Source of the DNA: a virus | Strand: one strand, 5' to 3' | DNA length: 25,448 nucleotides | Virus record (IMG/VR): IMGVR_UViG_3300025096_000115 | Coordinates: 1-25,448 of that record | Shown: positions 7,388 through 15,236 of the stretch, piece after piece | Position numbering within the stretch: the stretch's first letter is position 1 | How the letters are laid out: the number at the start of each line of letters is the position of its first letter | The notes under the pieces: generated by a model | What the model was told of the DNA's origin: nothing | Databases searched by the model: none | The model's input: only the letters and a program-made list of their open reading frames with translations | Made by a program: the position numbers and the translations under genes

Positions 7388-9436
7388 ATGAAAGACATAA
7401 CAGTATTATTTCCAGGAGGATTCAAACCAATAACCGGAGCTCATTTAGAGTTAGCCAATCGATACGCAGCACATCCAGAAGTAGATCGTGTTATCATGTT
7501 ATGCAGCCCAAAACCAAGAGCCGGCATCACCAGAGAGAAAACTATAGAGCTATTTAATCTATTAAATAAAAATCCTAACATAGAAATACGGCCCACAGAA
7601 TTTAATTCTCCTATCAAAGCAGCATATGAATTTTTATTTGAATTGCCAGAACAATGGATAGGTAGATATGCCATGGCAGCTTCTACAAAAGGAGATGATT
7701 ATGTTAGAACCAAAACATTTGTACCAAATGTAGATATGTATAAAATCACCGGAGATAAAGAAGGTAGAATGATTGCCAAAGGTGTAGATGCTATAGAATT
7801 AAATTTAGATGTAGATCCATTAGCATACGAAAATGGACAACCAATAAGTGCTTCAACTGTAAGACAATCATTAGCCAATGATGATTATAGTATATTTAAA
7901 GCATCATATCCAAAACAACTAGAAGCTATCATAAGCAATGCATGGGAAATATTAACTAATAAACCAGTTCTAACCAAAGAATGGTGGATAAAAAATTTAC
8001 AACCGGAATTTCATAAAATATTAGAAGGATCGATGGGGCATGAAGGAGCTAAAAAACACAAAAAGAAACTAGATAAGCTTCGAGCATTTTTAGATAAGAA
8101 TCACGGAAGAGAATTTGTATATGATTTTAAAGATTTTGAAAAAACAATTTTTGGAGCTAATGCAAAAACTACATATAATAATAAAAAAATTAATGAATCA
8201 AAACAATTAATAACTGAAGGAGGCGCAGGAGGCCATATGAATCATCCATATGATGATCATTCATTAACTTTTAATAATATGAAGGAAATGGTGTCTAGAG
8301 CATTGCAAGGTAGATTAGATATTGAAGAAGCAGTAACCGAAAAAACTGATGGACAAAACATATTCGTAACCTTTAAAGCCGGACAGATTGGATTTGCAAG
8401 AGGCGTACGAACAATTAAAAATCCGATGTCAGTACAAGTTATACAAGATAAATTTGCCGGTCGGGGAGCAGTATCAAGAGCATTCGGATTATCTGCAGAA
8501 GATTTAGCAGAAGCATTTAGTCGTGTTGATCAAAAAAAATTAAACGGTATTTTTAAAAATGGTAAAGTATTTGCTAACATGGAAATTATATACCCAGAAA
8601 CAAAAAATACTATAACATATGAAATAGCAGTATTACAATTTCATAATCTAGTAGAATTTGATTTAGAAACAGGACAAGCAATATTAACAGATATGAGTGG
8701 CGGTAAACTCATACAAAGTGTTGTTCAAGAAGCTAATGCACATTTACAAAAAACATTTTCTTTTATTCCTCCACATCAAATTAAATTAGGACGAATAACA
8801 GATTTTGAAGATCAACAAGAAGCTTTCTTTAATGAAATAGATCAATTAAGAAATCATTATGGATTAAAAGAAACAGACTTAGTAACAGAATATCATAAAG
8901 CCTGGTGGGCAGAAGTTATAGAAAAACAAGCAACCACAATGCAATATAATATTACAGATGATATTTTAAATAATTTAGTATATCGTTGGGCTTTTAATGT
9001 TAAATCACCTAGAATAACAAATATTTTAAAAAATATTGAATCTGAAGAATTTTCAGCCTGGGTAAATAATTTTGATAAAAATGATTTCAAGACATATCAA
9101 AAACAAAATATGGAACCATTTGAAAGTATATTTTTAAGATTAGGTGTAGTAGTTTTAAAAAATGCACAAAACTTTTTATCAGCTAATCCTGATAAAGCTG
9201 TTCAAGATTTAAAACAAGATTTTTCTTCAACAATAGAACAATTACAAACAGCAGATAACATTGACGCACTTAATAAATTAGAACATCAATTAAAAAAAAT
9301 AGAAAAACTTGGTGGAGTAGATGCAATAGTTCCGACAGAAGGAATTGTATTTGTATTCAAAGGTAAAACATATAAATTAACAGGAGCATTTGCACCTATA
9401 AATCAAGTAGTAGGAGCGTTAAAGTATGCACGATAA
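7388..9436 (+). CDS. Fusion of NMNAT/cytidylyltransferase-like domain with RNA/DNA-ligase-type nucleotidyltransferase
   Basis: The protein has 682 residues. Residues 1 to about 190 form a HIGH-superfamily nucleotidyltransferase: GGFKPITGAH (10-19; the usual HxGH is TGAH here) and ISASTVRQSL (from residue 153), matching the ISxTxxR motif. After a basic linker and GGAGGHMNHPYDDHSLTF, the second half carries covalent-nucleotidyltransferase motifs: motif I EKTDGQN (K319 as candidate adenylylated lysine), motif III-like FANMEIIYPET (E399), motif IV EGIVFVF (E651) and motif V YKLTG (K663). The long insert between motifs III and IV (about 250 residues) is mostly helical. Marine T4-like phages carry similar proteins of unknown biochemistry. 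Possible roles are NAD salvage coupled to ligation, RNA repair or end modification; the sequence does not decide between them. No Shine-Dalgarno is seen. The start is fixed by the first beta strand (DITVLFPGG), which begins at residue 3. Confidence 0.8.
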   Translation: MKDITVLFPGGFKPITGAHLELANRYAAHPEVDRVIMLCSPKPRAGITREKTIELFNLLNKNPNIEIRPTEFNSPIKAAYEFLFELPEQWIGRYAMAASTKGDDYVRTKTFVPNVDMYKITGDKEGRMIAKGVDAIELNLDVDPLAYENGQPISASTVRQSLANDDYSIFKASYPKQLEAIISNAWEILTNKPVLTKEWWIKNLQPEFHKILEGSMGHEGAKKHKKKLDKLRAFLDKNHGREFVYDFKDFEKTIFGANAKTTYNNKKINESKQLITEGGAGGHMNHPYDDHSLTFNNMKEMVSRALQGRLDIEEAVTEKTDGQNIFVTFKAGQIGFARGVRTIKNPMSVQVIQDKFAGRGAVSRAFGLSAEDLAEAFSRVDQKKLNGIFKNGKVFANMEIIYPETKNTITYEIAVLQFHNLVEFDLETGQAILTDMSGGKLIQSVVQEANAHLQKTFSFIPPHQIKLGRITDFEDQQEAFFNEIDQLRNHYGLKETDLVTEYHKAWWAEVIEKQATTMQYNITDDILNNLVYRWAFNVKSPRITNILKNIESEEFSAWVNNFDKNDFKTYQKQNMEPFESIFLRLGVVVLKNAQNFLSANPDKAVQDLKQDFSSTIEQLQTADNIDALNKLEHQLKKIEKLGGVDAIVPTEGIVFVFKGKTYKLTGAFAPINQVVGALKYAR

Positions 9437-9444
9437 TATTTATA
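9437..9444 (+). promoter_or_regulatory. TATTTATA element, putative late promoter of the terminase unit
   Basis: It lies directly after the preceding stop codon, in the AATATTTATATAAAA context, 21 bases before the ATG at 9466. The next four genes overlap or abut, and no further copy appears until after the terminase, so this element probably serves 9466-13327. Confidence 0.6.
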
Positions 9445-9465
9445 TAAAATATATAGGAATAACTA

Positions 9466-10356
9466 ATGGCTAGAGCAGAAAAACATAAAAGTAAATATAA
9501 AGAACCAAAAGATTTTAAGAAATCTCAAAAACAAGAAGCGAGGAAAGATCTTAAAGATTATACTGCTGACGATAAAGATGGAGGGATGAATCCTAATTCT
9601 GTTGGAAAACCTCAAACAAATGTATTACGTAAAACAGATAAATTAGTTATTGATGATGTAGATAATATGGTTCCAAAAGATAAACACGTTGCGAAATATT
9701 ATAAAGTAGAAGGCGATCATGATCCTAAACATACTGCAAAAGAAAGAGCTAAACTTCAAGATGCAGACGAAAAGGATAGTAAACAAGAAATAAAAGATAA
9801 AATAGAAAATCTTACAAGAGAGCAAAAAGAAAGATTAGTTCGAGAGTATGTTCGTAGAAAACTAAAAAAACTTATATCAGAACAAAAAATAAAAGAAGCA
9901 GAAGAAGAAGAAGAAGGTGCTATCAAAACTGCAGCAGAGGATGAAGCCGACTTAGATACGGCACCAACAGATGATACGGCACCAACAGATGATACTGCAC
10001 CAACAGATGATACTGCACCAACAGTTGATCCGGCACCAACAGTTGATCCGGCACCAACAGATGCCGCCATAGCACCAGTTGCTCCAACACCAGCAGCAGA
10101 AACTCTACCCACATTACCGGCAACTGAAATACCAACAAAAACTGCATCAGAGCCTATAATCAAAACACCAGAAGAAAAAACGGCTCAATTTATCAAAGAT
10201 AAAGTAGGAGTTAGAAATAAAGTTCAATTTATATCTAAAGCATTTTCAATGGCATATGAAGAAGCCGATCCAAATGATTGGAAAATGGCTATAAAAATGT
10301 TAGTTCGTAGTTTATTTAAAACAAGAAGATTAAATAAAAAAAATAAAGAAAACTAA
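9466..10356 (+). CDS. Unknown phage protein with charged ends and Pro/Thr/Asp hexapeptide repeats
   Basis: I do not recognise a functional family for these 296 residues. Residues 1-165 are highly charged and lysine-rich, including PNSVGKPQTNVLRKTDKL and a helical LTREQKERLVREYVRRKLKK segment followed by a Glu run. Residues about 165-200 hold six tandem copies of a TAPTDD-like hexapeptide, followed by more Pro/Ala/Thr linker. The last 70 residues form a basic helical region (TAQFIKDKVGVRNKVQFISKAF). The layout of two folded or helical ends joined by a flexible linker suggests a tether or scaffold-like role, possibly in the virion, but this is inference. AGGAA at 9455-9459 is a reasonable Shine-Dalgarno for this start. 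It is the first gene of the terminase unit; the next gene follows after 4 bases. Confidence 0.7.
   Translation: MARAEKHKSKYKEPKDFKKSQKQEARKDLKDYTADDKDGGMNPNSVGKPQTNVLRKTDKLVIDDVDNMVPKDKHVAKYYKVEGDHDPKHTAKERAKLQDADEKDSKQEIKDKIENLTREQKERLVREYVRRKLKKLISEQKIKEAEEEEEGAIKTAAEDEADLDTAPTDDTAPTDDTAPTDDTAPTVDPAPTVDPAPTDAAIAPVAPTPAAETLPTLPATEIPTKTASEPIIKTPEEKTAQFIKDKVGVRNKVQFISKAFSMAYEEADPNDWKMAIKMLVRSLFKTRRLNKKNKEN
9958..10065 (+). repeat. Six tandem 18-bp repeats encoding TAPTDD / PAPTVD
   Basis: Six contiguous 18-base units, each built on GCACCAACAG, translate as TAPTDD three times, then TAPTVD, PAPTVD and PAPTDA. Units differ only by a few point changes (ACG/ACT/CCG and GAT/GTT), so the array is recent or homogenised by recombination. 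Copy number is likely to vary between relatives. Confidence 0.95.
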
Positions 10357-10360
10357 AACC

Positions 10361-11044
10361 ATGGCAAAAAAGTTACAAAACATTAAAGCTATCAAACAAA
10401 TGATAGAAGGTACCCATCGTACTCAAACAAAAAATTCAGTAGGATTATATACTGGAAAAAAACATCAAATTCGAAAAGTTGGGGAAAAATGGGAAGAAAC
10501 TATCAATGGCACATTATATACTATAGAACAAAAAAAAGGCTTCCGGGTAAAAAAACCAAAAAATTCTATAAGAGAGGATATTCAATCATATTTAAATTCA
10601 TTTCCTAATTGCCGCAAAGATTGTAAATGCGAAGTTCCAACCCATCTAGATAAAAAAATGCAAAAAATACATGGAATGTGCTTTGATTGTGTAATACAAA
10701 TGGAACATGAATTAAGAAAGGAAGGTAAATTTGAAGAATATGAACGAAATAGAATTCGAAATAATGCAGAAGCGTGGTTAAAAAGAGCAGAAGATGATAT
10801 AAAAATATTAAAAGAAGCATATACTCAAAGTGCTAAATTCGTACAAAATTCACAAGGAGATGTAGAAACATGGCATTCAAAAATGTCTGTAGAAGAATTT
10901 GAAGAAACGGTACAAAAACAATTTGATGAGTTTAAAGATAAATTTTTAAAAAATATTGAAGAAAAACTTTCCAATGTGGAAAAAATTTCATATAATAAAT
11001 TAAAAGAAATACAAAATGATAAAAATAATAACAAAGATTCTTAA
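10361..11044 (+). CDS. Unknown conserved phage protein with Cys-rich putative zinc site
   Basis: The 227 residues have no assigned function. The N-terminus (KNIKAIKQMI-type, EGTHRTQTKNSVG) and the central segment resemble a hypothetical family I recall from marine T4-like phages. Five cysteines cluster as CRKDCKC (C84, C88, C90) and CFDC (C107, C110), which could bind one zinc ion. The C-terminal half is a charged helix (MEHELRKEGKFEEYERNRIRNNAEAW and onward; predicted by eye). It follows the repeat protein by 4 bases and overlaps the next gene by 29 bases. No clear Shine-Dalgarno is present, so translation is probably coupled to the preceding gene. The position just before membrane genes and terminase suggests a late, perhaps assembly-related role, but that is only context. 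Confidence 0.75.
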   Translation: MAKKLQNIKAIKQMIEGTHRTQTKNSVGLYTGKKHQIRKVGEKWEETINGTLYTIEQKKGFRVKKPKNSIREDIQSYLNSFPNCRKDCKCEVPTHLDKKMQKIHGMCFDCVIQMEHELRKEGKFEEYERNRIRNNAEAWLKRAEDDIKILKEAYTQSAKFVQNSQGDVETWHSKMSVEEFEETVQKQFDEFKDKFLKNIEEKLSNVEKISYNKLKEIQNDKNNNKDS

Positions 11045-11366
11045 AAAATCTTGGAAAATACTAGTAGGTATTATTGTACTCGTATTGAGTATAATTACTT
11101 TAGGTAATATTCGTAAAAGAAAAGCAGTTAAAAAAATTGATAAAAAGATCAATGAAAATGAAAAAGCTGTAGAAAAATTGCAAGGAAAAGTTGAACAAGT
11201 AGAAGACCAAAAAACTGAAGTTAAAAAGAAAATTGTTGCTAAAAAGAAACAAATTCAAAAAACAAAATCATCAAAATTAAAAAAACCAGCAGCAAAACAT
11301 CCGCCAAAGAAAAAGTCCACTGCAACTGCAAAGAAAAATATTATATCTAAAACAAAGAAAAAATGA
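11016..11366 (+). CDS. Small membrane protein with coiled coil and Lys-rich tail (possible inner-membrane spanin)
   Basis: The 116 residues have a short basic N-terminus, one hydrophobic segment (about residues 14-30, ILVGIIVLVLSIITLGNI), a charged heptad-like stretch (KKINENEKAVEKLQGKVEQVEDQ) and a very lysine-rich C-terminus. An N-in membrane anchor followed by an external coiled coil is the architecture of an i-spanin (Rz-type). The overlap with the next, exported gene resembles Rz/Rz1-style arrangements. The Lys-rich tail is unusual for that role, and a DNA- or capsid-associated membrane protein is also possible. The start lies 29 bases inside the preceding gene; no other start preserves the membrane segment. 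Confidence 0.65.
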   Translation: MIKIITKILKKSWKILVGIIVLVLSIITLGNIRKRKAVKKIDKKINENEKAVEKLQGKVEQVEDQKTEVKKKIVAKKKQIQKTKSSKLKKPAAKHPPKKKSTATAKKNIISKTKKK

Positions 11367-11743
11367 AATGGTTGATTTACGTATTATTTTTTATTATATG
11401 CAATTATTCATTTGCACAAGTAGATACATGTTTTACTCAAGAACAAATTCATGATATTTCTGAAACGTTAGATTCATTACATTATACAGACTCAATTAAC
11501 AATCAATTAATATCACAACAATCATCATTAATTCAAGATTTAGAGCATTTAATTAAATTAGATTCATTACAACATGAATATAAAGAACAACAAATTACAT
11601 TATTAAAAAATAATATAAATTTATATGTCGAACGTCAAAAAAGACTGCAACCAAAATGGTATGATAGTAAATTATTATGGTTTAGTGGTGGAATATTAAC
11701 AACAACCGTAACTAGTATATTTATCATACAAGCTATAAAATAG
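11363..11743 (+). CDS. Exported small protein with signal peptide, helical middle and C-terminal membrane segment
   Basis: Residues 1-19 (MKWLIYVLFFIICNYSFAQ) form a signal peptide with a likely cleavage SFA-Q, a form common in Bacteroidetes exported proteins. Residues 25-95 are helical and Gln/Leu/Ile-rich, probably a coiled coil. Residues about 104-124 (LLWFSGGILTTTVTSIFIIQ) form a second membrane segment with a positive end. The protein would therefore be anchored in the inner membrane with its coiled coil outside the cytoplasm. It overlaps the preceding gene by 4 bases (ATGA) and abuts the terminase start. A lysis (spanin-like) role is a guess from the pairing; there is no canonical lipobox (FIIC is a poor match) and no endolysin in view. 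Confidence 0.7.
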   Translation: MKWLIYVLFFIICNYSFAQVDTCFTQEQIHDISETLDSLHYTDSINNQLISQQSSLIQDLEHLIKLDSLQHEYKEQQITLLKNNINLYVERQKRLQPKWYDSKLLWFSGGILTTTVTSIFIIQAIK

Positions 11744-13327
11744 ATGTCTAATAAACCAAATATAAAAGATCTAATACGACAACAGTACACTACATGTGCT
11801 GCAGATCCTATATTTTTCATGAGACAATATTGTTATATACAACACCCAAAAAGAGGTAAAATAAAATTTAATTTATATAATTTTCAAGAAACATCTTTAT
11901 CTGAATTAAAAGAGAATCGTTATAATGTAATTTTAAAATCTAGACAATTAGGTATTTCAACACTTACAGCCGGCTATGCTTTATGGTGTATGTTATTTAA
12001 AGAAGATTTCAATACATTGGTAATTGCAACTACACAAGAAGTAGCTAAAAATTTAGTGACTAAAGTTAGAATTATGCATGACAATTTACCGAGTTGGCTA
12101 AAAGGTAATATAGAAGCAGACAATAAATTATCATTAAAATTCAGAAATGGATCACAAATAAAAGCAGTTTCTTCCGCAACAACAGGAGCTCGTTCAGAAG
12201 CCTTATCATTATTAATTGTTGATGAAGCAGCTTTTATTCGTAATGTAGAAGAAATATGGATAGCATCGCAAGCAACATTATCAACTGGTGGATCGGCTAT
12301 TGTACTTTCTACCCCAAATGGTATAGGAAATTGGTTTCATAAAACATGGGTTGATGGAGAAACTAATCCAAATACAGAATGGTATAATATAAAATTACAT
12401 TGGACAGTACATCCAGAAAGAGATGAAGAATGGAGGAGAAGACAAACTCAATTATTAGGAGAAAGGGGGGCAGCACAGGAATGTGATTGTGATTTTGTTT
12501 CCTCCGGACATACTGTTGTAGAAGGTAAATGTTTACAAGAATATGAAAATAAATGTATCGAACCTGTTGAAAAAAGAGGGTATGACAATGCTTATTGGAT
12601 ATGGGAATATCCGGATTATAGTCAAGACTATGTAGTGGTAGCAGACGTTGCCCGGGGAGATGGAGCTGATTGGTCTACATTCCATGTTATAGAAATTGAA
12701 TCTATAAAACAAGTTGCTGAATACAAAGGAAAACTCCCACCAAAAGATTTTGGAAATATGCTTGTTTCTGTTGCAACAGAATGGAATAATGCATTATTAG
12801 CAATTGAAAATGCAAATATCGGATGGGCAGCAATTCAACCAGCATTAGATAGAAATTATGAAAATTTATTTTACACATATAAAGATGATGGATATGTAGA
12901 TTTAGAGGTACATCTTAAGAAAGGGTATGATATAAAAGATAAAACAAAAATGGTACCTGGAGTTTCTACTACTAGCAGAACAAGACCATTAATGATATCT
13001 GCCTTAGAAATGTATATGAGAGAGAAAACTCCATTAATACGCAGTAAAAGATTAATACAAGAATTATTTGTGTTTGTTTGGTTAAATGGCAAAGCTCAAG
13101 CACAAATTGGATATAATGATGATTTAGTAATGAGTTTTGCAATAGGCCTTTGGTTACGGGATACATCATTAAAATTAAGACAACAAGGAATTGATTTAAA
13201 TAAACGAGCGATTACACGTTTGCAAAAATCAGATTCAGTTATATATACAGGAAAACCAAATGCAGACAATACAGGTTGGAAATGGAATAATGGAACAGAT
13301 GATGAAAATTTAACCTGGCTTCTGTAG
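11744..13327 (+). CDS. 17: Terminase large subunit (gp17-like packaging ATPase and nuclease)
   Basis: This is the motor that translocates DNA into the prohead through the portal and cuts the concatemer. ATPase domain: Walker A SRQLGIST (residues 66-73), Walker B LLIVDEAAF (D160, E161) and a coupling motif STPNG just after. Nuclease domain of RNase H fold: VVVADVARGDG (D301), LLAIENANIG (E355) and NDDLVMSFAIG (D459, D460), the expected acidic triad region. At 527 residues it is shorter than T4 gp17 (610). The ATG directly follows the TAG of the preceding gene without a Shine-Dalgarno, so it is probably translated by coupling. No small terminase (gp16) is recognised next to it. Confidence 0.95.
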   Translation: MSNKPNIKDLIRQQYTTCAADPIFFMRQYCYIQHPKRGKIKFNLYNFQETSLSELKENRYNVILKSRQLGISTLTAGYALWCMLFKEDFNTLVIATTQEVAKNLVTKVRIMHDNLPSWLKGNIEADNKLSLKFRNGSQIKAVSSATTGARSEALSLLIVDEAAFIRNVEEIWIASQATLSTGGSAIVLSTPNGIGNWFHKTWVDGETNPNTEWYNIKLHWTVHPERDEEWRRRQTQLLGERGAAQECDCDFVSSGHTVVEGKCLQEYENKCIEPVEKRGYDNAYWIWEYPDYSQDYVVVADVARGDGADWSTFHVIEIESIKQVAEYKGKLPPKDFGNMLVSVATEWNNALLAIENANIGWAAIQPALDRNYENLFYTYKDDGYVDLEVHLKKGYDIKDKTKMVPGVSTTSRTRPLMISALEMYMREKTPLIRSKRLIQELFVFVWLNGKAQAQIGYNDDLVMSFAIGLWLRDTSLKLRQQGIDLNKRAITRLQKSDSVIYTGKPNADNTGWKWNNGTDDENLTWLL

Positions 13328-13334
13328 TTAGTTA

Positions 13335-13342
13335 TATTTATT
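13335..13342 (+). promoter_or_regulatory. TATTTATT element upstream of portal gene
   Basis: The context TTATATTTATTAAAAAA lies 8 bases after the terminase stop and 20 bases before the portal ATG. It differs from the commonest form in the last base, a variant shared with the copies at 15211 and 18473. Confidence 0.55.
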
Positions 13343-13362
13343 AAAAAAATAAACATATTATA

Positions 13363-15198
13363 ATGGCGTCACTAAGAAAACGTTTACGAAATTTATTTAG
13401 TACTAATGTTATCGTACGAGCATACGGTAAAAATAAAGTACGGATTGTTGATACAAATAGATTACAATCTTCAGGAAATATAAGTCAAACAAAAATAGCA
13501 GACAGATATACAAGATTACATGGCTCAAATAGGTGGAAAACCGGTGGCCATGGAGGTTATGATTCAAATTATTATGCAAATCAAAATCGTGTACAATTAT
13601 ATGTTGATTATGAAATGATGGATAAAGATCCAATAATTAGCTCTGCTTTAGATATATATTCAGATGAATCAACATTAGCTAATCAATTTGGAGAAGTATT
13701 ATCTATTAAAACTAATAAAACAAATATTCAAAAAATTCTCCAAAATTTATTTAATGATGTTTTAAATGTAGAATTCAATATGTGGCCATGGATTAGAAAT
13801 ATGGCTAAATATGGAGATTTCTTTTTAAAATTAGATATAACAGAAGAATTAGGTATTGTTAACGCCCGGCCATTTTCGAGTTATGAAGTAGAACGTACAG
13901 AAGAATATAATGAAGAAACTGGCGAATATAATATAAAATTCCGCCATGCTTCTAGTCCACATGCTGGATATGATGTATATGAAATGGCACATTTTCGTAT
14001 GATATCTGATTCTAATTTTTTACCATATGGTAGAAGTATGTTAGAAGGAGCCCGAAAAGAATTTCAAAAATTAATGATGCTTGAAGATGCAATGTTAATT
14101 CATCGTATAATGAGAGCTCCTGAAAAACGTATTTTTAAAATTGATATTGGTAATATTCCTCCTAATGAAGTTGATACATATATGGAACAAGTTATCAATA
14201 AAATGAAAAAAATTCCTCATATTGACGCAGCAACTGGAAATTATAATCTTAAATTTAATATTAATAATATGTTGGAAGATTATTATTTACCTGTTAGGGG
14301 CGGCCAAAGTTCAACGTCTATAGACACATTACCTGGAATGACATTTACTGGTATAGAAGATATTGATTATGTTAAACATAAAATGATGGCTGCTTTGAAA
14401 ATTCCAAAGCCATTTTTGGGGTTTGATGAAGGCGTAGAAGGAAAAACTACTTTAGCATCAATGGATATTAGATTTGCTAGGACAATAGAACGTTTACAAA
14501 AAATAATGGTTTCAGAATTAACTAAAATAGCTATAGTTCATTTATATGCACAAGGATTTGAAGGGGAGGATTTAGTTGGATTTGAATTAGAATTAACATC
14601 CCCATCTATAATTTATGATCAACAAAAAGTAGCGCTAATGAATGAAAAAATAACATTAGCTAATACAATGAAAGATAGTAAATTAGTTTCAGATAAATAC
14701 ATTTACGAATACATATTTAATATGTCAGAAGAACAGTGGTTACAAGAAAGAATTAATGTTATTGAAGATCTTAAATTAAGATTCCGACAAACACAAATAG
14801 AACAAGAAGGAAATGATCCTGCACTTACCGGAGTCTCATATGGTACCCCCCATGATTTAGCAACGATACATATGTCGTCAGACGAAGTCGAAGATAAAGA
14901 CGAAGGCGGTCGGCCGAAAGAAGGTATTAAATACGGACAACATGATAATGCCTTCGGTTGGGATTCGACAGGACAAAAAACAATGAAACAAGCATTTGAT
15001 GCAGATAATCAAAAAACAGCTTTTGAACCAATATCCCGTAAAAGAAAAATGTCATTTACCACTGAAAATAATAATTTATTAAAATCATTAAAAAATAAAT
15101 ATAGTAAAACTCCCAACATAATTACAGAATCTTTAAAGAATCCAGAAGAAAAAAATGACCGCGGAACAATTTTAGATGAGGATAATATACTAGAATAA
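13363..15198 (+). CDS. 20: Portal vertex protein (gp20-like)
   Basis: A ring of 12 of these proteins forms the DNA gate at one capsid vertex, starts prohead assembly and docks the terminase. Recognisable family segments are YVDYEMMDKDPIISSALDIY (about residues 84-103), the stretch ending in EKRIFKIDIGNIPP, and the stem/tunnel region GMTFTGIEDIDYVKHKMM through LKIPKPFLGFDEG to RFARTIERLQ (about 325-380). At 611 residues it is longer than T4 gp20 (524); the extra length is mostly a charged, apparently disordered C-terminal tail from about residue 485 (SSDEVEDKDEGGRPKEG onward). It sits between terminase and a block leading to the protease, and has its own promoter-like element. No Shine-Dalgarno is apparent. 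Confidence 0.95.
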   Translation: MASLRKRLRNLFSTNVIVRAYGKNKVRIVDTNRLQSSGNISQTKIADRYTRLHGSNRWKTGGHGGYDSNYYANQNRVQLYVDYEMMDKDPIISSALDIYSDESTLANQFGEVLSIKTNKTNIQKILQNLFNDVLNVEFNMWPWIRNMAKYGDFFLKLDITEELGIVNARPFSSYEVERTEEYNEETGEYNIKFRHASSPHAGYDVYEMAHFRMISDSNFLPYGRSMLEGARKEFQKLMMLEDAMLIHRIMRAPEKRIFKIDIGNIPPNEVDTYMEQVINKMKKIPHIDAATGNYNLKFNINNMLEDYYLPVRGGQSSTSIDTLPGMTFTGIEDIDYVKHKMMAALKIPKPFLGFDEGVEGKTTLASMDIRFARTIERLQKIMVSELTKIAIVHLYAQGFEGEDLVGFELELTSPSIIYDQQKVALMNEKITLANTMKDSKLVSDKYIYEYIFNMSEEQWLQERINVIEDLKLRFRQTQIEQEGNDPALTGVSYGTPHDLATIHMSSDEVEDKDEGGRPKEGIKYGQHDNAFGWDSTGQKTMKQAFDADNQKTAFEPISRKRKMSFTTENNNLLKSLKNKYSKTPNIITESLKNPEEKNDRGTILDEDNILE

Positions 15199-15210
15199 AT
15201 TTTTTAAATA

Positions 15211-15218
15211 TATTTATT
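15211..15218 (+). promoter_or_regulatory. TATTTATT element heading the protease/bS21 unit
   Basis: The context AAATATATTTATTATAAAC lies in the 38-base gap after the portal gene, 18 bases before ATG 15237. The following genes run with overlaps or short gaps to the terminator at 18424, with no other copy of the element. Confidence 0.55.
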
Positions 15219-15236
15219 ATAAACTATCGGTATGAT

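Noticed and set aside
9958-10065. CRISPR-like array
   Set aside because: The repeats are contiguous 18-bp coding units without spacers.
9756-10163. Minus-strand open frames of 74 and 135 codons over the repeat array
   Set aside because: They are reverse-strand readings of the 18-bp repeat (strings of VGAVSS-type residues) inside a convincing + strand gene.
11363-11420. Lipoprotein signal (o-spanin) in the exported protein
   Set aside because: The only early cysteine is in FIIC, a poor lipobox, and a clear SFA-Q cleavage site follows it.
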